DNA of 64,000 bases from Rhexocercosporidium sp. MPI-PUGE-AT-0058 (GCA_020746875.1 JAGTJL010000018.1:1-64000), one strand, 5' to 3'. Positions 22,075 to 31,750 are shown, counted from the stretch's first letter. Numbers and translations: made by a program. The notes: a model not told the origin generated them from the sequence alone.

Positions 22075-22810
22075 TATTCGGTAATCTGTTGATCTCCTCA
22101 TAGAGACGCCTGAGACTATACTCTCTTCTTTCGCCGTAGATCAGTGGCATATGCACGCCGAAAATACCAAGCAACGAGTAGACACTATCCTCTTCACGTG
22201 TGGTTTGACGATTTTTTGCCTATGCCATTCGTTCCGCGATGCTGAAATCAGACAGAGGGCTTCCTTGAAAAGCTTTGATAGGAATACCCGTTATCTGGCA
22301 GATAATTTGCTCTAAGGATACCTTATCGCCCAGTAAAATCCCCTCCTTCGAATAAAATTCGACTGATGCCGGCGCAATAAGCTCTTGCAGCGTCCAGCCT
22401 CGTGTGAACCATTCGCTTTTCCGAAATATCGATTCCCAGGCTTTATTAGACCCGTCGGCCGAATCGGTTCGAGGCCTCGAAACATCTGGCAGATAAACGT
22501 AGCACTTGGTCGCATCCCGGTACCAGCGAAACATCGAGTTGATAGCTTCCTGAAGCTCGACAGCATTGGATTTATCGATACAGCAGGTGTCCACCCAAAA
22601 GAATTGCAGGCTATCACGCTTCGCCTGTTCTCCGCAGAACTGTATCTTGCAGTAGCCAGTCTTGCCTTTGCTCGTGCCGTCTGTCAGATCCTTAAAAGTG
22701 ACCTCCTCCGCTCCCCATCTGTATGAAAGTATAGCATACTCGGGGATATCGTCTTCGAAGAACTCAGTCAGGCTGAAATCGCCATCGCTATTGAACTGTA
22801 GCAGACGCAT
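22075..22810 (-). pseudogene. HET-domain (heterokaryon incompatibility) gene, N-terminal half
   Basis: ATG at 22810 begins MRLLQFNSDGDFSLTEFFED, the usual start of this HET subclass. Landmarks are YAILSYRWG (normally LSHRWG), FFWVDTCCIDKSNAVELQEA, INSMFRWYRDATKCYVYL, SEWFTRGWTLQELIAP, and ISLEQ-type and ITGIPIKAFQG motifs. The frame reaches ERMA and then TAG at 22220-22222, exactly where the conserved Trp of ERMAWAKNRxT belongs (TGG to TAG). After it the frame continues AKNRQTTREEDSVYSLLGIF and PLIYGERREYSLRRLYEEIN without a break to about 22075. HET proteins trigger cell death on non-self recognition in hyphal fusion. The second half appears to be the C2H2-repeat block downstream. Inactivation is by RIP-type changes only. 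Confidence 0.88.
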
Positions 22811-23342
22811 TATTCGACTAGATCCGAGGATCGCAGAAGGAAGGGTTCTCGGTAGCTGATGAGCCGTCGAAATAGCATAGATGCGGAGTGAGGTTGGAGA
22901 AGTCGTCGTGTTGAGGCTGGCGCACTCAGCTGAGCGGCAGCCTCGCAGCAATGATATTGTCGTACATGACTGGAAGCGCGCAAGACCGGCCTAATCGCTC
23001 AGGCTCACCGGCGAAGTCAACCTCGATTAACAATAACGTAAGTTACAGAGGCTTACAAAATCGGCTTCCCTTTCAACCCCGCAATAAGACTCCAGATTGT
23101 TGGTCGCTCCGCCTACCGTGAAAGGATTAAGGATTAGCCGAGGACCATATGACTGGCATGTAACCACCTACTAACTTACAATATCTTTAAGTGTCTTAAT
23201 AGTGGACTTATCATATCACCGGTGCCTAGATCACGTTTGACAATCAGCTCTTAATGTGCCAAAGCCGACGGTCTATAGGAAGAGAATCTTTTAACCGTTC
23301 AAAACTCATCCAAATCATAATAGGGTTCGAAGTAGTACTACT
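22811..23342. promoter_or_regulatory. Shared upstream region of two divergent HET pseudogenes
   Basis: The 532 bases between the two start codons carry no gene. The arrangement (minus-strand HET to the left, plus-strand HET to the right) would make this a bidirectional promoter region. The left part is of normal composition and the right part is TA-rich. No specific motif is claimed. Confidence 0.4.
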
Positions 23343-25397
23343 ATGGCTACCCTAAAGACAAACGAATACGAATATCGAATATTGCAGCGTTCCAAGAACG
23401 AGATTAGGCTATTAAAACTCCTACCATCAAATGGAAACGGAAAACTCAAACATATCCCCGCTTACCACATATTCCACGCCGCCTTTCACGAGCATCCGAA
23501 ATTTGTAGCCTTGTCTTATGTTTAGGGAACTGCCACCGATGTCTGAGTGATACTCGTTGAAAATTCAATGATTCGAGTAACCAAAAATCTGTACGACGCG
23601 ATCATGGTACTCAGGCCGCCTAAAGAAGACCTTGTGATCTGGATTGATTTCCTCTGTATTAATCAGTTAGATAACGAAGAAAAAAGCTGGCAAGTTAGGC
23701 TTATAGCAGATATCTACTAAATAACATACAAAGTCGTTGCTTGGCTTAGTCCAGCACAAAGTGACAATGTTTCAATAATGAAATATTTAAACTCCTTTGG
23801 AGAAAAAGCAGAGGCATGCGGCATATATAGTGGACCCGAGCCTTATTAAGAAGTCTGGCAAAAGCTGGCGTTACAGCCTCGTAAGCCCCGTGATCGAAGG
23901 CGACTAAATGTTATGCTGACTACGCCCGTTAGCATACCCTTCACGTTCTACTAAAATATATTGCATAGTCTGCACAGTCTTTTCCATTCCATTAGCGGCT
24001 GGCACGACCAGGATTACTTATTGCCGATAGCTGGTATAAAGCGGTTTTTTACCCGGCCTTGGTGGGGACGGATATGGGTTCTTCAAGAAATAACCCTCCT
24101 AGAGAAAGCGGAATTTCTCTGTGGTAGCGCGAGAATTACACGACGCCGATGTAGCGCCGCTCTTAATGTGTATTGTGCTCTGTGGTCTGTCCTTATGACG
24201 ACATTTACTAACTAGCTATATTCATTGACTCGCTATTAACTTGGAATTGTCTCGGACATGTTCTATTACAGATCAAGTATTATGCTATCTTCCTGGAATA
24301 TATACAGATACTCCAGATTTCTATTAGCGGCTCTTCTACGCATAACATGTGTTGGTAATATAAATCTATATCGCTATGGGCCTTACCATTTGAAATCAAC
24401 TGACCCTCGGGATAAAATTTTTACTTTGTTAAGTCTAGCAGCAGATCGAGACGAGTTAGAAAAATCGGGTCTTTTTCCAGATTATTCGAAATCGTACAGA
24501 GAAACGTATACGACTATAATAGTAGTTCTGCTTCAGCAAGGCCATATATCAATGCTCTCGTTCTGTCAAACGCTTAAAGTCTAATCTAATCTGCCGTCCT
24601 AGGTCTTAGATTGGTCTCGATCCGCAACAGATATACTATAAGATGTAGAGAATGATTATATCACCGCTTATTCTAAATTCGGCGCATCCGGAGAATAATT
24701 ACATCATTCTAAAGTTACTGTTATTAGGAGGGAAGGTGTAATTAAGCGTATCTCAGTGGAATGCTATATATATAATGAGATCTACAAAGTAGGTTCTTTT
24801 CCTGACAGAGCTTCTAGTCACGAAGTACCTCTTGAGGAGACGTTTTCATAGCCGGTAAAGTGGCTAGTTGAGATTCTTCGTCTAATATATAAGCGGGGGC
24901 AATTTTTCGTAGACTTCAGCGATCGTCTACGTGCAGCAGCGAGGGCCTCAATTGGAGGCGTTAGATATAGCCAAGACGGGAAATTAATAAGGGTTGGTAA
25001 TGACCGCTTTCTCTATGCTACTGTGCTTTTGGAGAATAATATAAAGCATATTAAGGGGAATAATATCAAGCGTGGGCTTCAGCAGCTCTTGAACGACAAA
25101 GTTTTTAAGGGTAATGTAAGGAACAAGACTCTTAAGTTGTCGAGGCTAGGCTCGGAAATCATTGAGAAGAGCTTAGGGCGACTTCCGTTTATTACTAAAA
25201 AGGGGCATTTAGTCCTTAGTTCTGAGTATGTCAAGCAAGGCGACGTCGTCGTACTAATAAAGGGAAGCCAGGTTCCCTTTATTCTTCGGCGCGAGAGTGA
25301 TGGACAGTACTAGCTTATAGGAGAAGCCTATGTCGATAGTATTATAGATGGAGAGGCGATGGAAAACTCCGAATGGTGCGAGGTAAATATAGTTTAG
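23343..25397 (+). pseudogene. HET-domain (heterokaryon incompatibility) gene, inactivated only by stops
   Basis: From ATG at 23343 to TAG at 25395-25397 a single frame of 685 codons can be read with no indel but more than a dozen internal stops. Landmarks are KFVALSYV followed by a stop where the family has Trp (LSYVWG), VIWIDFLCINQ, RPWWGRIWVLQEI, STDPRDKIFTLLSLAADRDE, FPDYSKSYRETYT, and the C-terminal LIGEAYVDSIIDGEAM. This is the large HET class (DxxR ... IWIDALCINQ ... WxxRxWVxQE ... GLA/A). Stops sit at Gln or Trp positions (CAA/CAG to TAA/TAG, TGG to TAG), which is diagnostic of RIP. The last intact stretch is 25023-25313. Divergent from the other HET gene. Ancestral role: recognition of non-self during hyphal fusion. 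Confidence 0.9.
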
Positions 25398-26303
25398 CGG
25401 CATTAATATATAGGTATTTAGTATTGTTAATACTCAGCTTATAAACCAACTTCGACGTTACTAGTCTTAAGCAGCGGCTTAACGACAACTCATCGCCATC
25501 CTCAGCAGCTTTTGGCAGGGTTGAAGTTCAGGGTAGGGTCACTAAAAAGACGCTATGTAGTATGCTCACTCCTCGAAAATAGTAGACTATAATCACAATA
25601 ATTACTAAGAGTCAAAGTTATTGTAATATAACTAACAAAAAGAGTTGATAAGTCCGGAGACTAACTTACAAATATAACGAGGCAGACGGTTACTCTCAGT
25701 TGCTGGAAATTGGGGCTGGAAGACTGTAACTTAAGTGAGGAGGGGCTTAAGGGAGGTGGTTTATCTATATATCATTCTTATGATATTTTATTTATTCTGT
25801 ACAGAGAATCTATTCGAGGCAGCTCAAACGTACGGTACGAGATTCGTTGATTCTGTCAATTAGAAGTACCGACTTCAAAAACTGTTTGCGCGTCATAGTA
25901 GTCACAAACCCTATGAGGGTCACATACTAAAGAATATGAAAGGCTTCTCGTATTTCAGGCGGAAAGGTAACGACGCTAATACAGAGATTCATAAGCTGAC
26001 GTGGAGTTTAAGTTGTTTGGAGTTAAAGTACCTCCATGTTTTTCGGCGCGCAGGGAGGGACGTTAGTTGAGTTACGACATGGCCAGGAAAGACAGCTTAA
26101 AGCAAGCCGTCGACCAACAAAGATAATTCGAATATACATCTGGAGGATGTGCTGGTAGTCTGACTTCACTTTTCTCACGTGTAAGTTATACATGGAGTGT
26201 CCGGGAGAATCATGGGCTTTTATTGGGGGGGGGGGGGGGGGGGGAATATAGGGAAGCTAATATGCATTATTTTCGCGGCAGCAAGGACTCTAGGTACAAA
26301 TGT
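25398..26303. other. Gene-free stretch with a 20-base G run
   Basis: No coding texture is seen on either strand. A homopolymer of 20 G lies at 26225-26244, unusual in this TA-rich setting. The right end is the 3' flank of the MADS-box gene. Confidence 0.5.
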
Positions 26304-26837
26304 TTACATATATGGCTGGCTTCCGTTTTTCGAAACTTCTTGATCTTCTATTAACTCACAGGTTGTCCAGCTACCTTCCTGGTTCTGCTTTGACGATTTC
26401 CCCCTCGTTCTTTTAGAACGGCGCTTCTCAATGTCTTCAGGTAGAAAGTTCTTTGGGAGGGGATAGGCAGTTTGCTAGATTAACATTAGCATCGTCGTGT
26501 ATCTTAAGCAAACCATTACTTGACTTACTATCTCTCTGAAAGATGGCTGCTGTGATCTATAGCCCTCGGATACATAGGTCGTATATTTGCCATGCTTCCA
26601 GACGATCACTACTACTTCGACACCTTCAAATTCCCTTAATTCATGAGCCTTATTAAGCAACGTCTTTTGCCTATTATTGATTCCCTCATTCTCTCTTTTT
26701 TTCCTTCTCCTCTGGTTGTTGAGTTTAACGTCTGTGATATCCATAGAAGTCCAGGTGTTTTGTTCAATTCCGCTTAAGCATGAACCAGCTGAAGGTTGAC
26801 TTTTAGTGGTGACAATTCTGGATTTATAGCTGGTCAT
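26304..26837 (-). CDS. Small MADS-box protein, two exons, 159 aa
   Basis: Exon 1 is 26837-26529 (103 codons) and exon 2 is 26474-26304 (56 codons plus TAA). The intron 26528-26475 is 54 bases, phase 0, with donor GTAAGT, a GCTAAT branch-like site and a TCTAG acceptor. Without splicing the frame would stop inside the intron. Residues ~42-90 read QRRRKKRENEGINNRQKTLL then NKAHELREFEGVEVVVIVW and HGKYTTYVS, the SRF-type MADS box (basic DNA-binding helix, then beta strands). The tail has YPLPKNFLPEDIEKRRSKR, rich in basic residues. MADS proteins dimerise on CArG-like DNA in the nucleus. Short one-domain members are multi-copy in many ascomycetes and their roles are mostly unknown. No RIP-type stops, so it is probably functional or very recently so, in a region where neighbours are dead. 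Confidence 0.75.
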
Positions 26838-27095
26838 ATATAGAGGAGCCTAACTGTCCTCTTAAACCAAGGCGATGAGCCAAATTTAGACATACCGATC
26901 TCGAAATGGTCATCATCACCTAGCTGACCTACGCCTTAAGTGGAAGGTGTGGGGTGGGATTGTCAAGAGTGCAACCATCAAGAACCAGAGGGCGGTGATC
27001 CGTGGCCCATTGGTGAGATTGGGAGCTGACTAACATCGTGGAGAGAGAGTCGATCTCACCTACTCGCCTAACATTGAATCGAGTCACTCTTTGCC
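26838..27095. other. Intergenic between MADS-box gene and small minus-strand gene
   Basis: Normal composition and no coding frame. It would hold the MADS-box promoter (right of its ATG). Nothing specific is visible. Confidence 0.4.
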
Positions 27096-27167
27096 GCTGC
27101 TTCTGCCCCTTGCTTCTGCCCCTTGCTTCTGCCCCCTGCTTCTGGCCCCTGCTTCTGCACCCTGCTC
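27096..27167. repeat. 13-bp tandem repeat (CTTCTGCCCCTTG)n
   Basis: Five to six slightly diverged copies of a 13-bp unit, immediately downstream of the stop of the small minus-strand gene. A length of 13 is not a codon multiple, so the array is non-coding. Confidence 0.8.
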
Positions 27168-27173
27168 ATGCAT

Positions 27174-27650
27174 TCAACTGCTTATCCCTTTAAAATAATG
27201 TAATACTTTCTGTGTTATGTGATGGACTCCTGTGACTTCAATCACCGCCGAATACATAGAATGACGCTTCCACCATCCACACTGCCTTCGTAGTTGGTCA
27301 ATCCCCAGCGAAGGATTCTCGTTGTCGAACCTAATATCCTTGGCAATCCACATGCGGCCATTTTGCATACAAAGCTAGATGCACTCCGCCTCGTACCCAC
27401 CGAGATAGATGGCTTGCTCACAGTATGACTTGAGAAGAGATGGCTTTCCATGCTCGCTGCGCTCACGATTGAGGAAATCCGACTCTGTTTGGCAAGGCTG
27501 GGGACTGATCATTGACAGCTGATCCATGTCGGGAGTATCGAAGTATTCGTCCGTGTAGTGATCAGCCAAGGAGGTGGATAACTTGATCGCAAAGTGAAAG
27601 ATTTGCTTGAAGAGTAACTTAACCGATCTGTTAAAATGGATGACGGTCAT
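27174..27650 (-). pseudogene. Small protein gene of unknown function with one in-frame stop
   Basis: ATG at 27650 starts MTVIHFNRSVKLLFKQIFHF. The frame is open to TAG at 27375-27377 (after GGYEAECI) and then continues in the same frame LCMQNGRMWIAKDIRFDNEN ... QLRRQCGWWKRHSMYSAVIE to a TGA or TAA at 27174, 158 codons in all. The single stop is one C-to-T step from CAG. The Cys/Trp-rich QCGWWKRHSMYSA segment looks conserved, but I cannot name the family. No signal peptide or membrane segment is obvious. It could also be two genes or use an unrecognised splice that skips the stop; the simplest reading is a recently inactivated gene. Confidence 0.5.
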
Positions 27651-28104
27651 ATTATATAGAAAATGATAGAACTGTTTGTTTGGAGAAAGTGTGTGCGTAC
27701 GTTACTCGGCCAGGAAAATGAGGCTGCAGATGAATATTCATGTTATTGGTTGGGCTGACGCAGGGCTGACCATTGCACCACACTATAAACTCGTACCAAA
27801 CTTCGAGCCGCTGTGAGAGACGATCAATGTGCGTCCCCAGGCTGGTCTAATCCAGAACCAGATAACATCCTATTCGTTATGCACGTACCTACTGACACTG
27901 AAATGTGGCTCACATGGGGCATCAAGAAGTTGCAATTTGTTTATGGCAAATTCTCAACTCTTTATCATACCCAAAAATGCATTACTGAAAAGTTAAGCCA
28001 CACTTTGACTGAGCGCCCGAAATGACCTCTGGAGGTCCAACTTTTCCCCCCTCCTTCCAGCAGCGAGAAGCACAACAGTATGAATGTACAAACACCACTA
28101 ACTA
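27651..28104. other. Upstream flank of the small gene and target of the pogo element
   Basis: No gene is recognised. The open frame on the plus strand at 27813-28025 lacks coding texture. The TA at 28103-28104 is one half of the duplicated pogo target. Confidence 0.4.
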
Positions 28105-28156
28105 ACGTGAGTCGTGGCGTAATGCGTCTAGTGGCGTAATGCGTCTAATTGCGGGG
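28105..28156 (+). repeat. Left TIR of the pogo element, with internal 17-bp direct repeat
   Basis: It begins ACGTGAGTC, then carries two tandem copies of GTGGCGTAATGCGTCTA (28114-28130 and 28131-28147). Duplicated subterminal blocks are common transposase-binding sites. Confidence 0.92.
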
Positions 28157-28188
28157 GACCACCCTTCTAATCTTTAAATAACTCAACA

Positions 28189-29904
28189 ATGGTAAGAAAC
28201 AGAAGCAAAACCGCGGCAGAGCTTGATACTCTAGTTGCTAAAGCAGTTTCAGGAATTCAATCTGGACTATATAAGTCTTCGTACGAAGCTGCAAAAGTCC
28301 TAAAGATATCTAAGGATACTGTGACACGACGCGTCAATGGAGGCTTAACGCGTTCTAAGGCCCGCCAGAAACAACAAAAACTTTCGTCCGCACAAGAGAA
28401 GGTTCTTCTTAAGTGGATTAAGAGGTTAACGATTAGTGGATATTCGTCAGGGCATTAGTTGTTAAAGGAACTCGCTGAAGAGATTCGTACGAAGCGGACT
28501 TACAATTTGGACGACCCCTCACTTGACGCCCTTCAACTCCCACCACACTATAGGCTTGGTCAGGACTGGGTTCCACGATTTATAAAACGACATCCACACC
28601 TTACAGTTGTTATTGGACGTCGAATTGACTCCGTACGAATGGACGGGGCAACAAAATCAGTCTTAGAGGCGTGGTTTGACGCGTACCAGAGCATTGTTCG
28701 GGAGTTTAAGATCTTGGAAAAGAACACATATAATATGGACGAGTCTAGATTTTCGATTGGAACAATGGAATCAACACGGATTATCATCGATACTACCCTT
28801 CGTACGAAGCATCAAGCACATCCAGGTCGTCAGGAGTGGGTTTCAATGGTTGAATGCATTTGCGGGGATGGAATAGCTATTACTCCATTCGGCATTTTCA
28901 AAGGCAAAAACGTTCTTAAGAATTGGATTCCTCTTAAAGTTCAGGACGAGTAGTTCTTTTCAGCAAATACAAAAGGTTGGACAAGTAATCTTCATGGGTT
29001 AGAGTGGCTTAAACGCGTCTTTGAACCAGTAACTCGTACGAAAGCTGACGGCCAGTACCGTCTCCTTGTTTGCGACGGCCACGATTCCCATATTAGTGGA
29101 AGCTTTATTGCTCACTGCCTTCAGAATCGAATCGTACTTCTAATCCTTCCTCTACATACGTCGCATTTGCTTCAACCACTTAACGTTGCGATTTTCGGTC
29201 CATTAAAGAAGCGGCTAACCGCAGCACTCTCCCACTTGAGCCAGGCACAGGTCGTACGAATACAAAAGTTCGAATGGATGGAGGCATATATTCAGGCTCG
29301 TTCGGAGGTTTTTGATCATTTCCATATTGAATCAGCATGGCGTAGATCTGGAATGATTCCATTTAACCCTCAGAGAGCACTTCGGACGATAGAAAGAGAC
29401 CTTACCCCGGAGCCAGAAAGGCCGAAAACACCAACCCAGTTTGATATTTTCGACCAAGTCTTTGTTAATAGTTCACCGCCTGACGAAGCAACTTTACGAG
29501 CAGCAAATGAGCTCTTGAATACAACAATTGAAGCTCGTACGATGCCTTCAACCCCGGTCCGTCAATATATCCAAAAACTTACGGTTGGAACTAAGCAACT
29601 ACGAGCGCAAAGTAGGGTCCACCAATATGATGCGGATAACCTCCGATCAATAATAAAGCAACGGACGACACGTATAAAGGGAAAACGAGTGGTTTTAAAG
29701 GGTCATTTCCATATTTCTACGCAAAAATTATATGATGCTATAGTTGCGGCCGAAAAAGCTACGAAAAAGCAGGCGGAAAAAAAAAGGAAAACCAAGGCCA
29801 AGGTTAAGTCGTACGAAGCAGAGAGTGAGGAAGAAGTTGAAGAAGAAGGTCAAGATGATTCTAAGAGTGAGATAGGAGACTGTATTATAGTTAATGTTGA
29901 GTAA
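28189..29904 (+). pseudogene. pogo/Fot-type transposase (CENP-B HTH, DDE_1), two stops and a lost catalytic Asp
   Basis: One frame of 572 codons starts ATG 28189 (MVRNRSKTAAELDTLVAKAV) and ends TAA 29904. Residues ~10-55 are a psq-type HTH (SYEAAKVLKISKDTVTRRVN). Residues ~65-165 are a CENP-B-type HTH (WIKRLTISGYSSGH ... DWVPRFIKRHPHL). The DDE_1 domain follows. Catalytic residues: Asp184 in YNMDES, Asp296 in CDGHDSH, and at 332 an Asn (LLQPLNV) where the family has Asp (LLQPLDV), with DD35D spacing. TAG at codon 90 (GH-stop-LLKEL) is a CAG change; TAG at codon 255 (DE-stop-FFSANTKGW) is a TGG change. All three lesions are C-to-T/G-to-A, as in RIP. The C-terminus is a Lys/Glu-rich coiled coil. 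The element is dead autonomously but could be mobilised in trans. Confidence 0.93.
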
Positions 29905-29926
29905 TTAAATATTTTGTTCGGAGTTT

Positions 29927-29978
29927 CCCCACAATTAGACGCATTACGCCACTAGACGCATTACGCCACGACTCACGT
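29927..29978 (-). repeat. Right TIR of the pogo element
   Basis: Inverted copy of the left TIR, including both 17-bp blocks, with one transition difference. It ends GACTCACGT before the duplicated TA. Confidence 0.92.
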
Positions 29979-30025
29979 TAAACCTCCTCAGGACCCTTTG
30001 CTTAGAAGACTTGAGCTGACTTGCC

Positions 30026-30297
30026 TTAAGCATCTTTCCTTAGTCTTTTGGAACTGCGAACTGAATCCGGAATATTGCTTTGAACCCCTTCGACCCTCTT
30101 CTTGCGTTTCTTGGAAAGGGGTTGTGGCTGAAGAGCGTTACTCCTAAGGAACATCTCACAATTCCTAATGACTTCCTTGATCACCTGGTCGGGATCTATC
30201 TCGCTATTCCAAGCCCTAACTGAGAGACTATTCATACGCTGCTTCGCGTTGCGGATGACCATGAGACCGCAACTCCACCTATCTTTCTGCTGAGGAG
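30026..30297 (-). pseudogene. Ulp1-like (C48) SUMO-protease C-terminus, truncated by a hAT end
   Basis: The minus-strand frame enters at about 30297 and reads PQQKDRWSCGLMVIRNAKQR, then RAWNSEIDPDQVIKEVIRNC and a basic tail (LSKKRKKR ... SSKRLRKDA), ending at TGA/TAA 30026. Q-x2-D-x2-SCG-L is the C-terminal catalytic block of Ulp1/SENP cysteine peptidases (oxyanion Gln and nucleophile Cys). The part that should hold the catalytic His and Asp is missing: the frame breaks at the hAT terminus CAGTGTG at 30298. C48 domains occur both in host SUMO proteases and in genes carried by transposons; this fragment does not tell which. Confidence 0.65.
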
Positions 30298-31306
30298 CAG
30301 TGTGTTGACAAACTACTCTACTACTCTAGAGTAGTGAAATAGAGTAGAGTAGTTGATTTTTAGACTACTCTAGAGTAGAATTAGAGTAGTTATTTTGACT
30401 ACTCTAGAGTAGTTGATTAGTAAGCTAATAATAGTAAGAAAAATAATAATAATAGTGTCTCTTAGGCTTAAACTTATTTTATAAATGCTAGCGTTAATAG
30501 ATCCTCTTTATAATTACAGCATTTAAAAGTCCGGATTTTGCTCTCTTTAAATATAAACTTTTTATTAAATTCGGTTTATTAGATCTCTTATGATTAAAAC
30601 TTATATACTATAGAATAAAATAGCTATTAATAGTTTTAAAATAGCTTTATAAGTGCTGCCGTGGATGGATTTTCTTAATAATTACAGCATTTAAAAGCGC
30701 TAATTTTACTCGCTTTAAATATAAACTTCTTATTAAATTCGGTCCATTAGTTCCTTTTTTATTTTCACTTATATATTATAGAATAAAAAGCTATTTATAC
30801 ATACTAATATAATAGATTATTGTTTAAATTAAGAGTAGTAATAAGTATATAGTTAATAATTAAAGTAATAATATAAGTAATAATAATAATAATAAGAGTA
30901 ATTATAAGACTAGTAATAAGAAGAAAAAGGTTATAATAATAACTAATATTCTATAAGTCTATTATATAAATAAGAAAATCAGAAAATAAATACAAATAAA
31001 CTAATCTATAATAAATAAGTCCTGAGCTAAGTTAAGATTAGCTTCTTCTTCTCCTTGCTCTCTAATAGTTTCTTCTGTAAAAATACCCTAACTTTTAAGA
31101 GAGATAATTAATTCAAAAGTCTCTTTACTTAGCCTATTTCTTAGCTTATTAATAATAAGAGCCCCTTGACTAAAATATCTCTCGGAAGAAGCCGAAGTAG
31201 CCGGAATCTGTAAATAGCTTCTAGCTACTAAAGATAATACCGGGTATTTATCTTTATTATTAGCTTAAAAGGTTAAAGGGCGTACTTATTATATTAGTAA
31301 ATTTAT
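30298..31306 (-). mobile_element. hAT transposon fragment 1 (left end and transposase 3' end)
   Basis: It begins CAGTGTGTTGACAAAC at 30298, the CAxTG-type start of hAT termini. A subterminal zone follows with three copies of the palindrome CTACTCTAGAGTAG and related half-sites (30310-30415). Next is TA-rich sequence and the transposase C-terminus on the minus strand. The right end is not seen: the Copia LTR starts at 31307 and the expected second terminus with an 8-bp CTGAGGAG duplication was not found in the window. Confidence 0.65.
31015..31290 (-). pseudogene. hAT transposase C-terminal dimerisation domain (fragment 1)
   Basis: The minus-strand translation gives NKDKYPVLSLVARSYLQIPA, TSASSERYFSQGALIINKLR and NRLSKETFELIISLKSWGIF, the canonical hATC block (YPxLSxxARDYLxIPATSAxSERxFSxA). 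No stops lie in this block. Upstream (higher coordinates) RPLTF and an acceptor-like site precede what seems to be an intron that the Copia element entered. The rest of the transposase is absent. Confidence 0.85.
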
Positions 31307-31490
31307 TGTGGTGTAGAAGTGGATTAAAGCACTGTGAGTAGTTATTATTGAATTAAAGTGATTCATTATTATTCTAAAAGCTCTAAGAATTAGGAGAAAA
31401 CAGTTATTCTCCTAAAGGCGGTCTACAATAGCAAAACTTAATTAAGTCACGTGTAGTGCTAAGAGAGCAACTGCCCGTGCCTATACGACA
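31307..31490 (-). repeat. Copia LTR (3' LTR relative to gag-pol)
   Basis: TGTGGTGTAG... to ...CTATACGACA. It shares CACGTGTAGTGC and a GGAGAAAACAGTTATTCTCC hairpin with the partner LTR. It retains the TG start that the partner has lost. Confidence 0.85.
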
Positions 31491-31750
31491 CACCCCCCAG
31501 GCAATTAATAATAATAAGCCACTACTATTGTGATTGGCTATATTAAGCGAGAGCAAATAATAAAAAAGAATTAAGTAAATAAATTCACTTATATATAATA
31601 ATTAGGCAAACAACTTGATTATATAAACTAACGATTTTCCTATTAAACCTAAACCTGTAAACACTTGATAATACATAGATCGACTGCTCTCGATCTACCA
31701 CTTAATTAATCCATCAATTAATCAATCAATTAACTGCTCCCTTCGACACT

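Larger units (their letters stand above)
28105..29978 (+). mobile_element. pogo/Fot1-superfamily DNA transposon, complete, 1874 bp
   Basis: The ends are 52-bp terminal inverted repeats (28105-28156 and 29927-29978) that differ at one base. They are flanked on both sides by TA (28103-28104 and 29979-29980), the target duplication of Tc1/mariner/pogo elements. A single long transposase frame fills the interior. Composition is close to normal and the two TIRs are nearly identical, so the insertion is young relative to the RIP-saturated neighbours. It separates the small gene at 27174-27650 from the Ulp1-like fragment at 30026-30297. Confidence 0.95.
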
